From: Sabellastarte sp. h YS-2021
Lineage: Eukaryota; Annelida; Polychaeta; Sabellida; Sabellidae
NCBI GenBank assembly: GCA_964017235.1
Contig: OZ024936.1
Span: forward strand, 29,410,040 to 29,474,039
Direction: 5' to 3'
DNA length: 64,000 nucleotides
In this document: piece after piece, positions 44,021-55,437 of the stretch
Layout: every line of letters begins with the position of its first letter
Position numbering within the stretch: the stretch's first letter is position 1
Notes under the pieces: model-generated
What the model saw: the letters and a program-made list of their open reading frames with translations, nothing else
What the model was told of the DNA's origin: nothing
Database searches by the model: none
Translations under genes and position numbers: made by a program

Positions 44021-45699
44021 GTGTCATCTCGCCCCGTGTTGTCTGATAAGCTATTCATTAATCCCTCTGCCCGGCCTACCGGTCCGGTAGTGAACCCGGC
44101 AGAGCAGGATGTCAAGTTGACCAAGGCTCAGACTAAATCCAAGAAGAAAAGTCACAAGTCTGAGAGTGAAAAGCCCAAAGACACTGTTGTTACTCCACCG
44201 GCATCTGCTACAAGCATCCCCTGTCTGGGTGATGACATGCAGGAACCCGTTTTTAGGCCGGTTTCCTCTGCTGCATCATCTATCACTGGTCAGGACATCA
44301 AGGTTACCGGTCCAGCTGCTCAAAATGTATCCTCAATTTCTCAGACTGGTCAAGGAAGTTTGGACACCGGTTCTTCAGCACAGTATGCTGGGGCACTTAG
44401 CTCTGCTGTCTCTAGTGAGTTCACCGGTGCCGGTACCTGTACTGGTACATTTCCTGAACAAGACTATAGGGATCCACCAGTCCATGTGTCTGATGATGAT
44501 TTTTCGGATGAGGACAATTCTCTGGCTGAAGAGGGTGAAGTGTCTTCGGATAATTTAGAGAAGCAACAACAGACTGAGGATATGACTTTTAGAGAGACTG
44601 TGAGGTCTGTGCGCTCATTTATGGGCTGGGATGACATTCCCGTGTTTGAGAGTGACCTATCTGAACCCGACAAGTCCAACAACCTTTGGAGGAGCAAACA
44701 CCCTAGGAAGCCTGCTCGTATATCTGTGGCCATGCTACCGGATGATTGGCTTTGCCAAAAATTAGAGAAGCTCAACACCACAGTAGCAGAAGGATATCCC
44801 TCCAAGGCACAGGACTCGGCCAGTCTTAAGAAGGACCAGTTTATTAAAATCCCCAAATCACAGAGCCGGTGGTACCAAATGCATACATTGAGACATGCTG
44901 GCCCCCACTGACCAGGGAAGAGTCTGTTTAGCTGGAGTAAAAGCGAGGCTTAAGTGAACTCCCAGTTCCCACGGATCATCAAAGCCTCTTCATATCCACC
45001 CTCTGGCCCACTTTCCAGGCCCATTTCCCAGGAGTACCTGCAAAGGTGGGAGCGTTGTGCCCGCGAAGGAAGTTACGTTGTAAACAGTGCTGCTGGATTT
45101 AATCGCTGTACTTCCAAGCTGCAAGAGAGAAGTGCTTCTAATGTATCATTCCTGTGCGGCAAGATCAACAAGGGCAAGGCACCCAAAGATGTTACCGAGG
45201 CTCTGAAGGACATCAAAGATCTGTTGGCATTCCATCAGAACGTCTCTATGGCTATGGGGACTGCTTTGGCATTTTTTTGCATTTGGCAGATAGCTTGTTC
45301 GTCCATCTGGCAAATCTCATCCTTCTCTGTTGTGACTCCTATCTAGAATTTGTCAAGCCGGGGGTGAAGCCGAACACGTGGAACTTGCTAAGAGACACCC
45401 CCATATTTGGTTATGGCCTGTTCCCCGACTCTGTGCTCACTGCTGAGCAAGATATTAATAAGCACGAGTCAGCCGGAGTTGCTCCAGGGCCCGGTCCGGG
45501 CGCCTCCCAGCGCTCCAATTGGAGAGGGAACTTTAGGTACCAGCCTTATGACAAGAGAGATTCTCATAGGCGAACAGAACCATCTGAGCAGGAACAGCAA
45601 TCCTGGAGACAGTTTTCAAGAAATAGAGGTCGAGGACGTGCACGTGGTAGAGCTAGCTCTCGTTTTTCCAAGGCACATGGTTTCAAGGCTTATAAATGA
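44021..45699 (+). pseudogene. D5 gag-like gene, few frameshifts
   Basis: 44021-44911 is a long open stretch with a Ser/Thr/Pro-rich N-terminal half, then RSFMGWDDIPVFE and SVAMLPDDWLCQKLEKLN. The frame changes near 44910 (continuing SQEYLQRWERCAREGSYVVNSAAGFNRC) and again near 45280 to end RGRGRARGRASSRF...AYK, TGA 45697-45699. The RG-rich tail suggests RNA binding. An N-terminal MASPG start lies upstream at 43889 in another frame. The TGA overlaps an ATG (AAATGAC). Two or three indels would account for the damage. Confidence 0.75.
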
Positions 45700-46293
45700 C
45701 AATTACAGTGGTTTTCCAACCAAGTTGACTCTCAGCAGTCAAAGGTTGGGTGTAGTACTAGGACAGACTCAAGAACAGACTTTAAAGTGTCAGAATCTCA
45801 AACAAGATGTGTCATGTATAGATGTTGTCAATCATGTTCCTATTGTAACTACTCAAATCTGGATGCTTACACGTTTTCCCCAGTATCTCTTCTCAACCAA
45901 GTGATCTCCAAGGTGAGGGATCAGTGTTGTTACAGAATGATCCTAATTGCTCCGGGGTGGCCCAACATGCCGTGGTTTTGGGACCTGGTCACTCTATCAG
46001 TGCAGATTCCCTTCCAACTACCATGTCAGAGGGATCTAGTGACCCAACCCTTCAACGGACTCGGTCACAGGAACCTCAGTCATCTCAACCTGCATACTTG
46101 GCTCCTCGAGCCGCGGCCATTCAGGAGCAGGGGTTCACTGACGAAGTGGCAGCAAGAATTGAGGCTCCTCAGAGACCAGAGCAGTGTACAAGTCAAAGTG
46201 GGCCATTTTTATCAGATGAAGTTAGTCACACGAGGTGGACTTCAGGTCGCCCTCTGTAAGTCAAATTGCGGATTTCCGTTTGCATCTGTTTAA
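45700..46293 (+). pseudogene. D5 Cys-rich segment fused to methyltransferase-like module
   Basis: In frame after gag's stop the sequence reads RCVMYRCCQSCSYCNYSNLD and passes directly to AYTFSPVSLLNQVI and IAPGWPNMPWFWDL. All RT and RNase H between these landmarks are missing, and the deletion keeps the frame open. It overlaps the start of the recombinase in another frame. Confidence 0.7.
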
Positions 46294-47045
46294 AGATAGA
46301 AACCTACAACCTAGCACTATTGAGGGCTATAGAACCGCTATTGCGGACAAGGTGGGTAATGATCGTTTGAATATTAGTAAAGATGAAAACTTAACCCGTT
46401 TGTGGACAGTTTTCATAGGGACAAGCCCAAAGACAGACGAGGTGTGCCTTCTTGGAACCTTTCTCTGGTACTTCACCAGTTGACAAAGGCTCCATTTGAC
46501 CCCATGCTGAAGGCCTCCCTTAAACATTTGACTTTTAAGACGGTTTTCCGCTTGGCTTTGGGTTCGGGCAAGAGACGCAGTGAAATCCATGCCTGGCTTT
46601 ACAGGAACATCAGGCATCAGGAAAACTGGAGTCAGGTCTCACTTTATCCTTCTCCCAGTTTCCTATCTAAGAACCAACTGGCGAAGGACGGCCCGTCCTC
46701 TGTTGCTCCGGTGGTCATCCCAGCTTTGGCTCCTTCTTTGGATAGATCCCTTAAGGAGGATAAATCATTTTGTCCTGTGCATGCCTTGCATTACTAGTTA
46801 GACAGAACCAAGGATCTTCACAAAGGGAAAGACCTGGTTTTATTGCGTTAATACATCCTATCCAATGGACAATTGCTAATCCGGTCGGCGCAGACCGGCC
46901 CGCCAAATGCCAGAAAAAGACGTCCTGTGTTTCCACCGGCTGGCCCGTCCCAGTACTGTGCATTCGCCAGGTGGCGCATGGTATTTGCTTCCTGTCTAGG
47001 CAACATGACGTCATATCATCTTTTTTGTTTGGCGCGTGTACTGTG

Positions 47046-49290
47046 CAGACGTGTTTTCAACATCTCCAGAGTTTTTAAAGGAAAAAGTGTGCTTTATGAC
47101 GGATTTTCAACCTTATTTGGGAATTTTTAGTGTAGATATGTTATCTTCATATCACGGATATACCTTAAGTAATCTGCTGGAAACATTCCCTAGCTGACTC
47201 AATTTAATATTGATGATAGGGCAGTTTACGATGAGAAATATGAAGGCAGCCATTTTGCTAGTTTTCTCCCATTCATTGTTGTTAGGGGCAGATCGACAAT
47301 ATTAAGAAAAATAATGGATATACTACTTACAAGGTATTTTTTATCCGTGTCTTTTGTGTGAACGTACCTTCTGTAACCTTTCAGCTATAATCACAAAAAA
47401 CCTCAGTCTATGCAGTATTTAACATACACAGAATTTCCCAAGAAGCGATGCATTCTTCAGATTTCTTCAGAGCGCACTGGTACCGACTTTTCTGCTGTAT
47501 AGCATCAGTCACACCAGCCTAGCTCGAGTATTTAGTGTTTTTTCATCAGAAGCAAGAGATGCTTTCTTCAGATTTCTTCAGAGCACACTGGTCCAGACAT
47601 CTTTACTGTAAAGCATTAGTCGACCGGCAAGCTCCAAGTATCTACATAGAAGGAATTCCATCAGAACGTCTACTGTGATATCAGTCCCGCCCTTGCAGAC
47701 CCGGCTTTGTTATCGGTAGTGGGGTTTGTGGATGGCCAGGTCACTGTTTTAAGTTGCCTGGTTTTATCACGAAAGAAAGAAATTCATCTACAGAGCTTCC
47801 TACTTCTTCAGAGTACTTTGGTACCGAATTCAGACTGGCACCGACCAGGATTTTCACCATCAGAGTGCGCTGGTCCAGGCTTCCCTACTTTTAAAGCATC
47901 AGCCGACCAGCCAGCTCAAAAGAACGCGGCCTCTGACGTCATCTCCACGAAACTGGTCACGTGATTCACCGACCAGGTCACGAAGCTGATCAGGTGTTTC
48001 ACCAACCAGGAAAGTCGGAAGTGCCTTCTTCAGAACTCATGTCTACTGTGATTCCAGTCCCTGCCTTGCACACCCGGCCTTGTTGTCGGTAGTGGGGTTT
48101 TTGGACAGTCAAAATACTGTAAAGTTGCCGGCTAAGTATCACACAAAGAACGCGACCACTGACGTCATCTCCAATCAGCCAATCGCGTTGTACTTCCGAC
48201 CAGCAAGCTGGTCACGTGACACGCCGAACAACAATTACTTCTAAAAATAGCTCACAAGGGCTTTCCCAGGAACTGTCAAATCTACAAATAAGACATGCGT
48301 TTTTAAAAGAAATACTTTAATTAATGAAGGAACCCCACAGTAAACTGGATTCAACACAAAAGATAGTTGTTAAATTGTTTCAACAACTGGTTACAGAGCA
48401 TACCGACTGGCTACACAGCCTTGTACAGTGTACCCCACCAACTGGTTACAGAGTCTTCCGACCAGCTGTCGGCCTCACAGCCCTTAATGTACAGTGCTTC
48501 AATCAGCCGGTTACAGATTCAGCTTGCAGTAAACCAAGTTTTTTAATCAGAATATAGCTGGTAAATTGCATCAGCAACTGGTTAGAGTGTACCGACCGGA
48601 TACCGGCTACACAGCTTTGCACAGCTTACCCAACCCAACCAGTTACAGAGGCCTCTGACCTGGTCCATTCAACTATGGGTTCATTCTGGGGAGGCAGACA
48701 GCAAGCATTTTCAATATATGGCTTCAACCGACCGGTTACAGAGTCTACAGAGGTTACAGCCTGCACTGAATAGTTTTCTTCACATTAGCCTATTACAGAG
48801 CCTTCCTGCCTGTTACCAACCAGCATCAATAATCAACCAACCCACAGGTCTTGGAGGTCTGGCTGGCTATTCTTCATCAGCAGCCTAATAATGTGTAGTC
48901 CCTGAGAGGAAGTGTTTTCCTACACAACTGCTTCAGCCGGTTACAGAGCTCACCAACCGGTTACCAGCTATACAGTTTTCACTGAGCAATTGTGCTTCAC
49001 ACCAGCTAGTTACAAAGGCTACCGACCTGCTATCAGGTGCAATTACTGTCTTGCCCCTTTTCAATAGGGGGATCTCCTAGTTAGTAGACCGGTAACACAA
49101 TTCAATAGTCAGCCTAGACTACTAGTTTTTACTGGTTACAGAGTATCACAGGCTACAGAGAATTACTGTGGCCAAAAATTGCTGGTTATGGAGAAAACAA
49201 ATGGGTCTTTTGAACAGCAAGAGAAAAGGTGGTCCACACTCAAACAATGTGTACTTGCTCCACCTTACAGGTGACTGGCCCGGGACCAAG
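47046..49290 (+). other. D6 leader with dispersed short repeats
   Basis: No gag. From 47450 to 47880, copies of CTTCAGA-...GCACTGGT-CCGAC. A ~65-bp block (CAGTCCC-CCTTGCA-ACCCGGC-TTGTT-TCGGTAGTGGGGTTT) occurs at ~47691 and ~48054. From 48370 to 49190, about ten copies of [AC]NGGTTACAGAG, several followed by CCGACCGG-TACC-GCTACACAGC. The D2 leader has the same motif. Confidence 0.65.
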
Positions 49291-49299
49291 AGTCTATAA

Positions 49300-51066
49300 A
49301 ATGTGAAGAGTTGTGTCAGCCCCACCGGACTGGACCACAACAATAACAGATGGACTGTTAACTGTTTTCATTGTCACCAGGCTGGACCAGTGTCTGGAGA
49401 GACAGTAAATGTTCTTCAGTCTACCAATATCCCAAATGTTGCACTAAATTTACATGAAGGGGCCAGATCAAATCACCTTTGGGAACTAGGAAACCTTGGG
49501 AGCTGGACCCTAGGTAGTACAATTTTGAAGGAGGACTACACCCTCCCTTTCCAGATCAGACCAGGCTTACAAGGACCCTGTACATCATAAGCCACCATGT
49601 CATTCTCCACAGGAACCTCTACTGGCTGCAGACATTACATCAGCTTATGAACAAAAAAAAAAATTGGAGACACTGGAAACTATCAGAACCTCCCTCCAAC
49701 AAGGGGAGTGGGTTACCTCTATACTTTTCAAGGATGCCTACTTCCATATACCAATACAGGAACAGTCCAGGAAATATCTGAGATTTCATGTCCAGGGTCA
49801 GACATAACAATTCAAAGCTCTGCCTTTCGGTCTGTCCACAGCACCCTTGGAGTTCACTGTAATAACAAGGAGGTAAAACTGATGGCCATACACAAGGATA
49901 TAGGAATCCACCAGTACCTAGATGACTGGTTGGTGCGAGCCAGACCCCACCTGATTAGTCTCCAACACACTCAAGAACTAGTGAAAATATGCCAAGAACT
50001 AGGTTGGCTGGTGAATTTAGAAAAATCAGAACTGGAACCAAGGCAGATCTTCGTTTTTTGTAGGCTTCCAGTTCGACCTCAGGTCCAATACTGGACCGTT
50101 GGCAGAACCTTCAGGACAAAATACTGGAAATACTGTCACTACCGGCTTGTCCGGTCCAGCAGTTCATGTCTCTGATAGGTTACTAACAGCCACAGAAAAG
50201 CAAGTTCACCTAGGCCTACTATGCATGAGACCAATACAGTGGCATCTCAAAATCTACTGGAGGGTACAAGAGTCACAAAAAAGAAGAGGATTCCGATTCC
50301 CAGGTCCCTGCACCCCACTTACAATGGTGGCTAAAACAAGACAATGTTCTCACAGGTCAACCATTACACCCAATAAAACATGCTCTGCAAATATTTACAG
50401 ACGCATCAAAAGAAGGGTGGGGCGCTCACTTAATCGAACGCGCTGCAAGAGGGTCCTGGTCACCTCCAGAAAGCAGGCGACATATAAACTATCTGGATCT
50501 TAAAGCAGTCTTTCTGACTTTAAAAGAGTTCCAAGGCCTTTGCTCAAACAAGGTAGTACTTGTAGCAACCAACAACACCACAGTAGTGTCATACATAAAC
50601 AAGGAAGGAGACATGTCGGGCCCGCTTTGTGCCCTACTATGGAGAATCTTGACCTGGTGTACCAGGAAACAAGTGACTCTAAAGCCCGACATGTTCCAGG
50701 CCGGCTGAGTGTGGTAGCAGACAAGCTATCCAGGCTAGGCCAGACCATCCAAACAGAGTGGTTTCTCCTTCCAGAGGTCTTCCACTCAATATGCAGCAGG
50801 TGGCACCGGCCCAAAATAGACTTATTTGCCACGAGGTTCAACAACAAGTTGCCTCTGTTTGTGTCAGCGGTATTGGATCCCCTGGCCACAGCAGTGGATG
50901 CGCTCAGTCGGCCATGGTAGAATCTGAAAGCATACACCTTCCCATCAGCCATATTGGGCAAAGTGGTGGAGAAGTTGCAAGACTCCCCTTGCAAGAGAAT
51001 CATTCTGATTGCTCCGGGGTGGCCCAACATACCTTGGTTTTGGGATCTAGTGGCCATGTCCAGCTA
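49300..51066 (+). pseudogene. D6 RT-RNase H-methyltransferase-like gene, frameshifted
   Basis: Pre-RT segment NIPNVALNLHEGAR and LPFQIRPGL (49430-49570). The palm has intact YLDDW (~49915-49930), followed by LEKSELEP. RNase H has FTDASKEGWGAHL (~50395), YLDLKAV (~50490), ATNNTTVVSYI (~50565; third acidic residue Asn) and VVADKLSR (~50715). The methyltransferase-like part has IDLFATRFNN (~50815), AYTFPSAILGKVV (~50935) and IAPGWPNIPWFWDL (~51005). At least four frame changes. It retains more of the RT region than any copy except D1. Confidence 0.8.
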
Positions 51067-51159
51067 AATCCTGCTGAGCCTGCCCAATCTGCCCAACCTG
51101 TGGACAGCCATTCAATCAGATCCCTCACAGAAATCTGACAAATGTTAATCTCCATGCAG

Positions 51160-52064
51160 GGCTCCTAGAGCCTCAGCAATCAAGGAGCAGGGCTTGTCTG
51201 AGGCAGTGGCAGCAAGAATTGAGGCTCCTCAAAGGGGATCAATCAGATCAGTCTGAGGCAAGTGGGCCATTTTTACAAGTGATGTATCATTCATCAGGTG
51301 GACTTCGGGGCACCCCCCTGTAAAGTCAGTTGCTGACTTCCTTATGTACCTGTTTCAGGACAGGAAGTTGCAGCCCAGCACCATTGATGGTTACAGGTCA
51401 GCCATTGCTGATAGACTGGGGAATTCACCCATCAATATCAGTAAGGATGAAAATCTCACTCGTCTCCTGGATAGTTTCCACTGAGACAGACCCAAAGGCC
51501 GGAAGGGAATCCCCTCCTGGAACCTTTCCCTGGTTTTTTGCACCAGCTGACAAGGGTCATTTTGAACCAATTAAAGAGGCCTCCTTGCAGCATTTGACCT
51601 TCAAGACAGTTTTCCTCTTGGCCCTGGCCCCAACTCTGGATGGATCCCTCAAGTCTGACAGGTCCCTCTGTCCGGTCAGAGCATTGTGCTACTATTTGGA
51701 TAGGACCTCAGACCTCAGGCAGAATAAGGAGTTGGTTTTTGTCTCCTTTAAGAAAGGTTTCGACAAAGACATCTCACCACTATCTCCTCTTGGATCAAGC
51801 AGACTGTGATCCTATGTTATGAGCTCTCTGACCAGGAGGCCCACACTTTACATCAGGTTAAAGCCCATGATGTCAGGGCCTTTGATGCTTCTAAGGTCTT
51901 ACAGTTGGGAGTTTCCTTAGATACAGTCTTGTCAGCCTGCCACTGAAGTCACATAATACCTTCACACAGTTCTATCTGAAGGGTGGGGCTTGGGCTGATT
52001 CAGAGCTTTACCAATTGGGCTCGGTAGTGGCTGCTCAGCAGATCCACAAGTGGCCCTTAGATTG
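51160..52064 (+). pseudogene. D6 tyrosine recombinase lacking Arg I
   Basis: Core-binding domain PSTIDGYRSAIADRLG (~51380) is followed by LKHLTFK-like sequence and FLLALA, which runs straight into PTLDGSLK. The ~65-residue segment holding GKRRSEIH is missing, apparently by deletion between two ALA-coding repeats. AHDVRAFDAS (~51860) and FYLKGGAW (~51970) are present. With no Arg I and several stops, it cannot be active. Confidence 0.75.
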
Positions 52065-52196
52065 AGGAGATTTGTATATATGTATAAACAGTTCTTCATG
52101 TACATAAGAATTAAGTGTGGCGTGCTTCATTCGGGAGGTTTATTTACATTCTGGGAATGAACTCATACCCCTCTTCCCCTACCTCAGAGAAGGTCT

Positions 52197-52210
52197 GCAA
52201 AAAGGGGGGG
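52197..52210 (+). repeat. Polypurine run in D6
   Basis: GCAAAAAGGGGGGG after GAGAAGGTCT, between recombinase and 3' UTR, at the place of the D1 run. Confidence 0.8.
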
Positions 52211-52411
52211 CAACGGCGGTATAGCCCCGGGTAACCGGCTGCTGGTAACCGATCATGGCCTTACAGGGTTTCATGACCTTAAGGTCAACCCAGGCCTGGG
52301 CCTATAGGTCTCCTGACGAAGTCAGCCTAGACCATAGGTTAAAATTTGCTATTACTTGTGAGTTCACATAAGTCCCTAGTAACTTACCCGCCGACCAAGT
52401 GGTAGTTATTC

Positions 52412-52508
52412 AGCAATTGTCCATTGGATAGGATGTATTAACGCAATAAAATTGCAAATTTAATAAGTAAATAAAATTTTTATAAGTTAATACCCTATCC
52501 AATGGACA
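52412..52508. repeat. D6 internal complementary region
   Basis: CAATTGTCCATTGGATAGG...GCAATAAAATTGCAAATTT...TACCCTATCCAATGGAC complements both D6 edges, fused at AAAA. Confidence 0.88.
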
Positions 52509-53311
52509 CACAAGACCCTCCCACCGACCCCGCTATCGGCTAACTAGGGGTCTAATAGGTTTAGACAACAAAAAAGATGATATGACGTCATGTTGTCTAG
52601 ACAGGAAGCAAATACCATGCTCCACCTGGCGAATGCATAGTACTGGGACCGGCCAGCCGGTGGAAACACAGGACGTCTTTTTCTGGCGTTTGGCAGGCTG
52701 GTCTGCGCCGACCGGATTAGCAATTGTCCATTGGATAGGGTATTAACTTATAAAAATTTTATTTACTTATTAAATTTGCAATTTTGTATCTTTCAGGAAG
52801 AGTTTTCAGAAGGACATTGTCCCTTCTACCATTTCCTCCTGGATAAAACAGACAGTCATTCTATGCTATCAGTTCTCGAATGAAGAAGCTCAAAATCTGC
52901 ACCAGGTGAGAGCTCATGATGTCAGGGCGTTTGCAGCTTCCAAGGCCTTTCAAGGAGGAGTCTCCTTGGACCAAATCCTCTCAGCCTGTCATTGGAAGTC
53001 TCACAACACGTTTACACAGTTCTATCTGAAAGATCTAGCTTGGGCAGACTCTGAACTGTACCATCTAGGCCCTGTAGTGGCTGCACAGCAGATCCACAAT
53101 GATAAAGAGTGATTCTATCCTTAGTGTACATATTGTAGATATTGTATATAAAAATTTTAAAAAATGCTTCTGGATTGCCATGAACCTAAGTGGTTCCAGA
53201 GGTCTTTAGGAATCCTTCAGTTTCCGTTATTCTTCCTCTCTAGGTGACAGAATCCTTACTCCCTCTATGTCTCTCTGTACACTCGGGTCGAGTGCGTGCA
53301 TAGACAGGTGA

Positions 53312-53341
53312 CAAAAAAAGAAGGGGGGGGGGGGGGGGGGG
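53312..53341 (+). repeat. Polypurine run in D5
   Basis: AAAAAAAGAA then 19 G residues (53323-53341), about 200 bp after the recombinase stop. Confidence 0.85.
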
Positions 53342-53455
53342 CAGAGGTGGTTCACCTTTATGTTGGTTTATCTAACCATTACCGGATCCACCAGTCATCT
53401 AGAGTTTCTCAGGAATTCTCCTTACTGGGCTACCCTCCATCCACTGGGTAGTTAT

Positions 53456-53843
53456 TCTGCATCTGTCCACTAGGTAAGATATATTGACGCAATAAAATAG
53501 AAAATTTAATAGTATATTGAATTTTTATAAGTTAATATCTAACCTAGTGGACAGGGGAATTCCCACCCTACCTTCCCCGCTATAGCAATCTAAAAAAGGG
53601 GACTTCTAGGTAGGCAACAAAAAGAAGAAGAGCGCATGCGCGAGCATGCACAGTGCACCGGCAGGGAGCCTACACAGCCACCTGGCGAGTGAACGGGACA
53701 CTACCGGTCCCGGCCAGAGCCCAGCTCAGGACGTTTTTTTTCTAACGTTTGGTGAGACCGGCAGGGCGCCGGACAAATGCATCTGTCCACTAGGTAAGAT
53801 ATTAACTTATAAAAATTTAATTTACTATTAAATTTTCTATTTT
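53456..53843. repeat. D5 internal complementary region and right repeat
   Basis: 53456-53556 complements both D5 edges (CTGTCCACTAGGTAAG...GCAATAAAATAGAAAATTT). 53612-53843 mirrors 43538-43790. Confidence 0.88.
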
Positions 53844-54860
53844 GTAGGCTACCAGTTCCACCTCAAGGAGGGCAAGGTCAGACCGACAGTGGAATGTTGG
53901 AAGACCTTAAACTTGAAAAGTCAGAAAATCTTCACCGACCAGTCTTGGCGGATCCAGCAGCTTATGTCCCTAATAGGAATCAGAGAGGCTAAACCAGATT
54001 AGTCTGTGAAGCAAATCGTGGCCAAGTAATGTTGATTGCTATAGATCAGCCATAGGCGACAAACTGGGAAATTCACCCATCAATATCAGCAGGTACGAAA
54101 ATCTCACTTTTCTCATTGATAGTTTCCACAGAGACAGACTCAAGGGCCAGAGGTGATCCCCTCCTGGAACCTTTCCCTGGTGTTTCACCAGCTTACTAAG
54201 GCTTCTTTTAAACCCCTTAAAGAGGCCTCCTTGAAGCACCTGACTTTCAAGACTGTCACCCTCTTAGCTCGGGTTTCTGGCAAACACAGGACTAAGATCC
54301 ATGCCTCATCATTCACCAGACAAACTGGTCCAAGGTGTCTCTGTACCCCTCACACAGTTCTCTTTTGAAGAATCAACTGGCCAAAGAGAGTCCAGAATAT
54401 GTGGCCCCAGTGGTTATTCTGGCCCTGGCCCCTACTGTGGATAAATTTTTCAAAGGCTGACAGGTCCATATGCCCAGATAGAGCCCTGCGCTACTATCTG
54501 GATAGAACCTCAGACCTCCGGCAGAACAAAGAGCTGGTCTTTGTCTCCTTCATATAAGCCTTCGACAAAGATATCTGTCCTGCCACTACGTCCTCATGGA
54601 TCAAGAAGACTGTGATCCTGTGCTGTGAGCTTTCTGATGAGTAGACCCTTACTCAACATCAGGATAAACCCCATGATGTTGGGGCCTTTGCTGTTTCTAA
54701 GGCATTCCAGTCAGGAGTCTCCTTAATATAACAGTTAGTGTCAGCCTGTCACAGAAAATCTCGCACCTTCACACAATTCTATCTGAATGATGTGGCCTAG
54801 GCTGATTCAGTACTCTTCCATCTGGGCCCGAAGTGACTGCCCAGCAGATCCACCACTAGC
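53844..54860 (+). pseudogene. D4 RT tail joined to D4 recombinase
   Basis: GYQFHLKEGKVRP and QQLMSLIGI continue the D4 RT. At ~53995 the sequence jumps to recombinase (ISHRRQTGKFTHQYQ-like, ~54035). HQLTKASFKPLKEASLKHLTFKT (~54185) and SGKHRTKIHA (altered Arg I motif) follow. The HxxR and FYL regions near 54670 and 54775 are badly decayed. Many stops. RNase H and methyltransferase-like sequence is absent. Confidence 0.7.
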
Positions 54861-55437
54861 CCATATATTTTAGCAACCTTCCCTTGCCCAGCAGGGTCTT
54901 CAAGATGGCAGATTCTGCTCAGTTGCTACCAGCTCTACTCTTCTTCCTTCCGAAGATGGTCTCTCCTTGGGACTGAAATCACATCAGAGGAGGTCTGTAA
55001 AACAGTGGAGAGTGAAAAAGATGCAGCTATGATATCACATTCTCTAGCCAGAAAGGAAGTAGGCATGATACCTAGTGACCAGAGTGCACATAACCGTTCC
55101 CATCAGTGGAGAAACAAAATGTCTTTATTGCGTTAATACATCCTATCCAATGGACAATTGCTAGTCCGGTCGGCGCAGACCAGCCCGCCAAACATCAGAA
55201 AAAGACGTCCTGTGTTACCACCGGCCGGCCGGTCCTAGAACTGTGCACTCGCCAGGTGGCACATCATACTTCCTTCTTGTCTAGACAGCGTGACGTCATA
55301 GCATCTTTTTTGTTGGGCACGTTTATTGTGCACACACATTTATTTGGAAGCAAGTTTTTTTGTGCTTTATTGTTGGAATATCTGGATATTTTACTTTTTT
55401 ATTGTGGTTACAGATTCTGGTCAGTGTATAGCACATC

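Larger units (their letters stand above)
46838..52785 (+). mobile_element. DIRS element D6, inserted in the D5 recombinase
   Basis: Left repeat 46838-47045 and right repeat 52560-52785 are close inverted copies (CCGGTCGGCGCAGACC, ATGACGTCAT, CACCTGGCG). Internal complementary region 52412-52508. TTTT edges at 46838-46841 and 52782-52785; removing D6 leaves CTGGTTTTGTATCTTTC and an open D5 frame. Contents: a 2.2-kb leader without gag, RT-RNase H-methyltransferase-like gene, recombinase missing Arg I, polypurine run and 3' UTR. Youngest in this stack by nesting. Confidence 0.9.
46060..53112 (+). pseudogene. D5 tyrosine recombinase, split by D6
   Basis: Exists as 46060-46837 and 52786-53112. 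The first part has EQGFTDEVAARIEAPQ, STIEGYRTAIAD, FHRDKPKDRR and LGSGKRRSEIHAW (Arg I). After a stop near 46796 (YxLD) it reaches KDLVF at the D6 junction. The second part continues VSFRKSFQKD, RAHDVRAFAAS and QFYLKDLAW (Tyr), ending ...QIHNDKE and TGA. The catalytic R-H-R-Y set is complete if D6 is ignored. A frameshift lies at ~46390 besides the D6 insertion. Confidence 0.82.
43538..53843 (+). mobile_element. DIRS element D5, inserted in D4, host of D6
   Basis: Left repeat 43538-43790 and right repeat 53612-53843 are inverted copies (GGACAAATGCATCTGTCC..., GCGCATGC, CACCTGGCGAGTGAA). Internal complementary region 53456-53556. Edges TTTT at 43538-43541 and 53840-53843. Joining the D4 sequence on both sides restores a continuous RT reading (…TTTG-TTTT-GTAGGCTACCAG…), so there is no target duplication. 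Genes: gag, a short Cys-rich/methyltransferase-like remnant, and recombinase split by D6. RT and RNase H are deleted. Confidence 0.88.
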
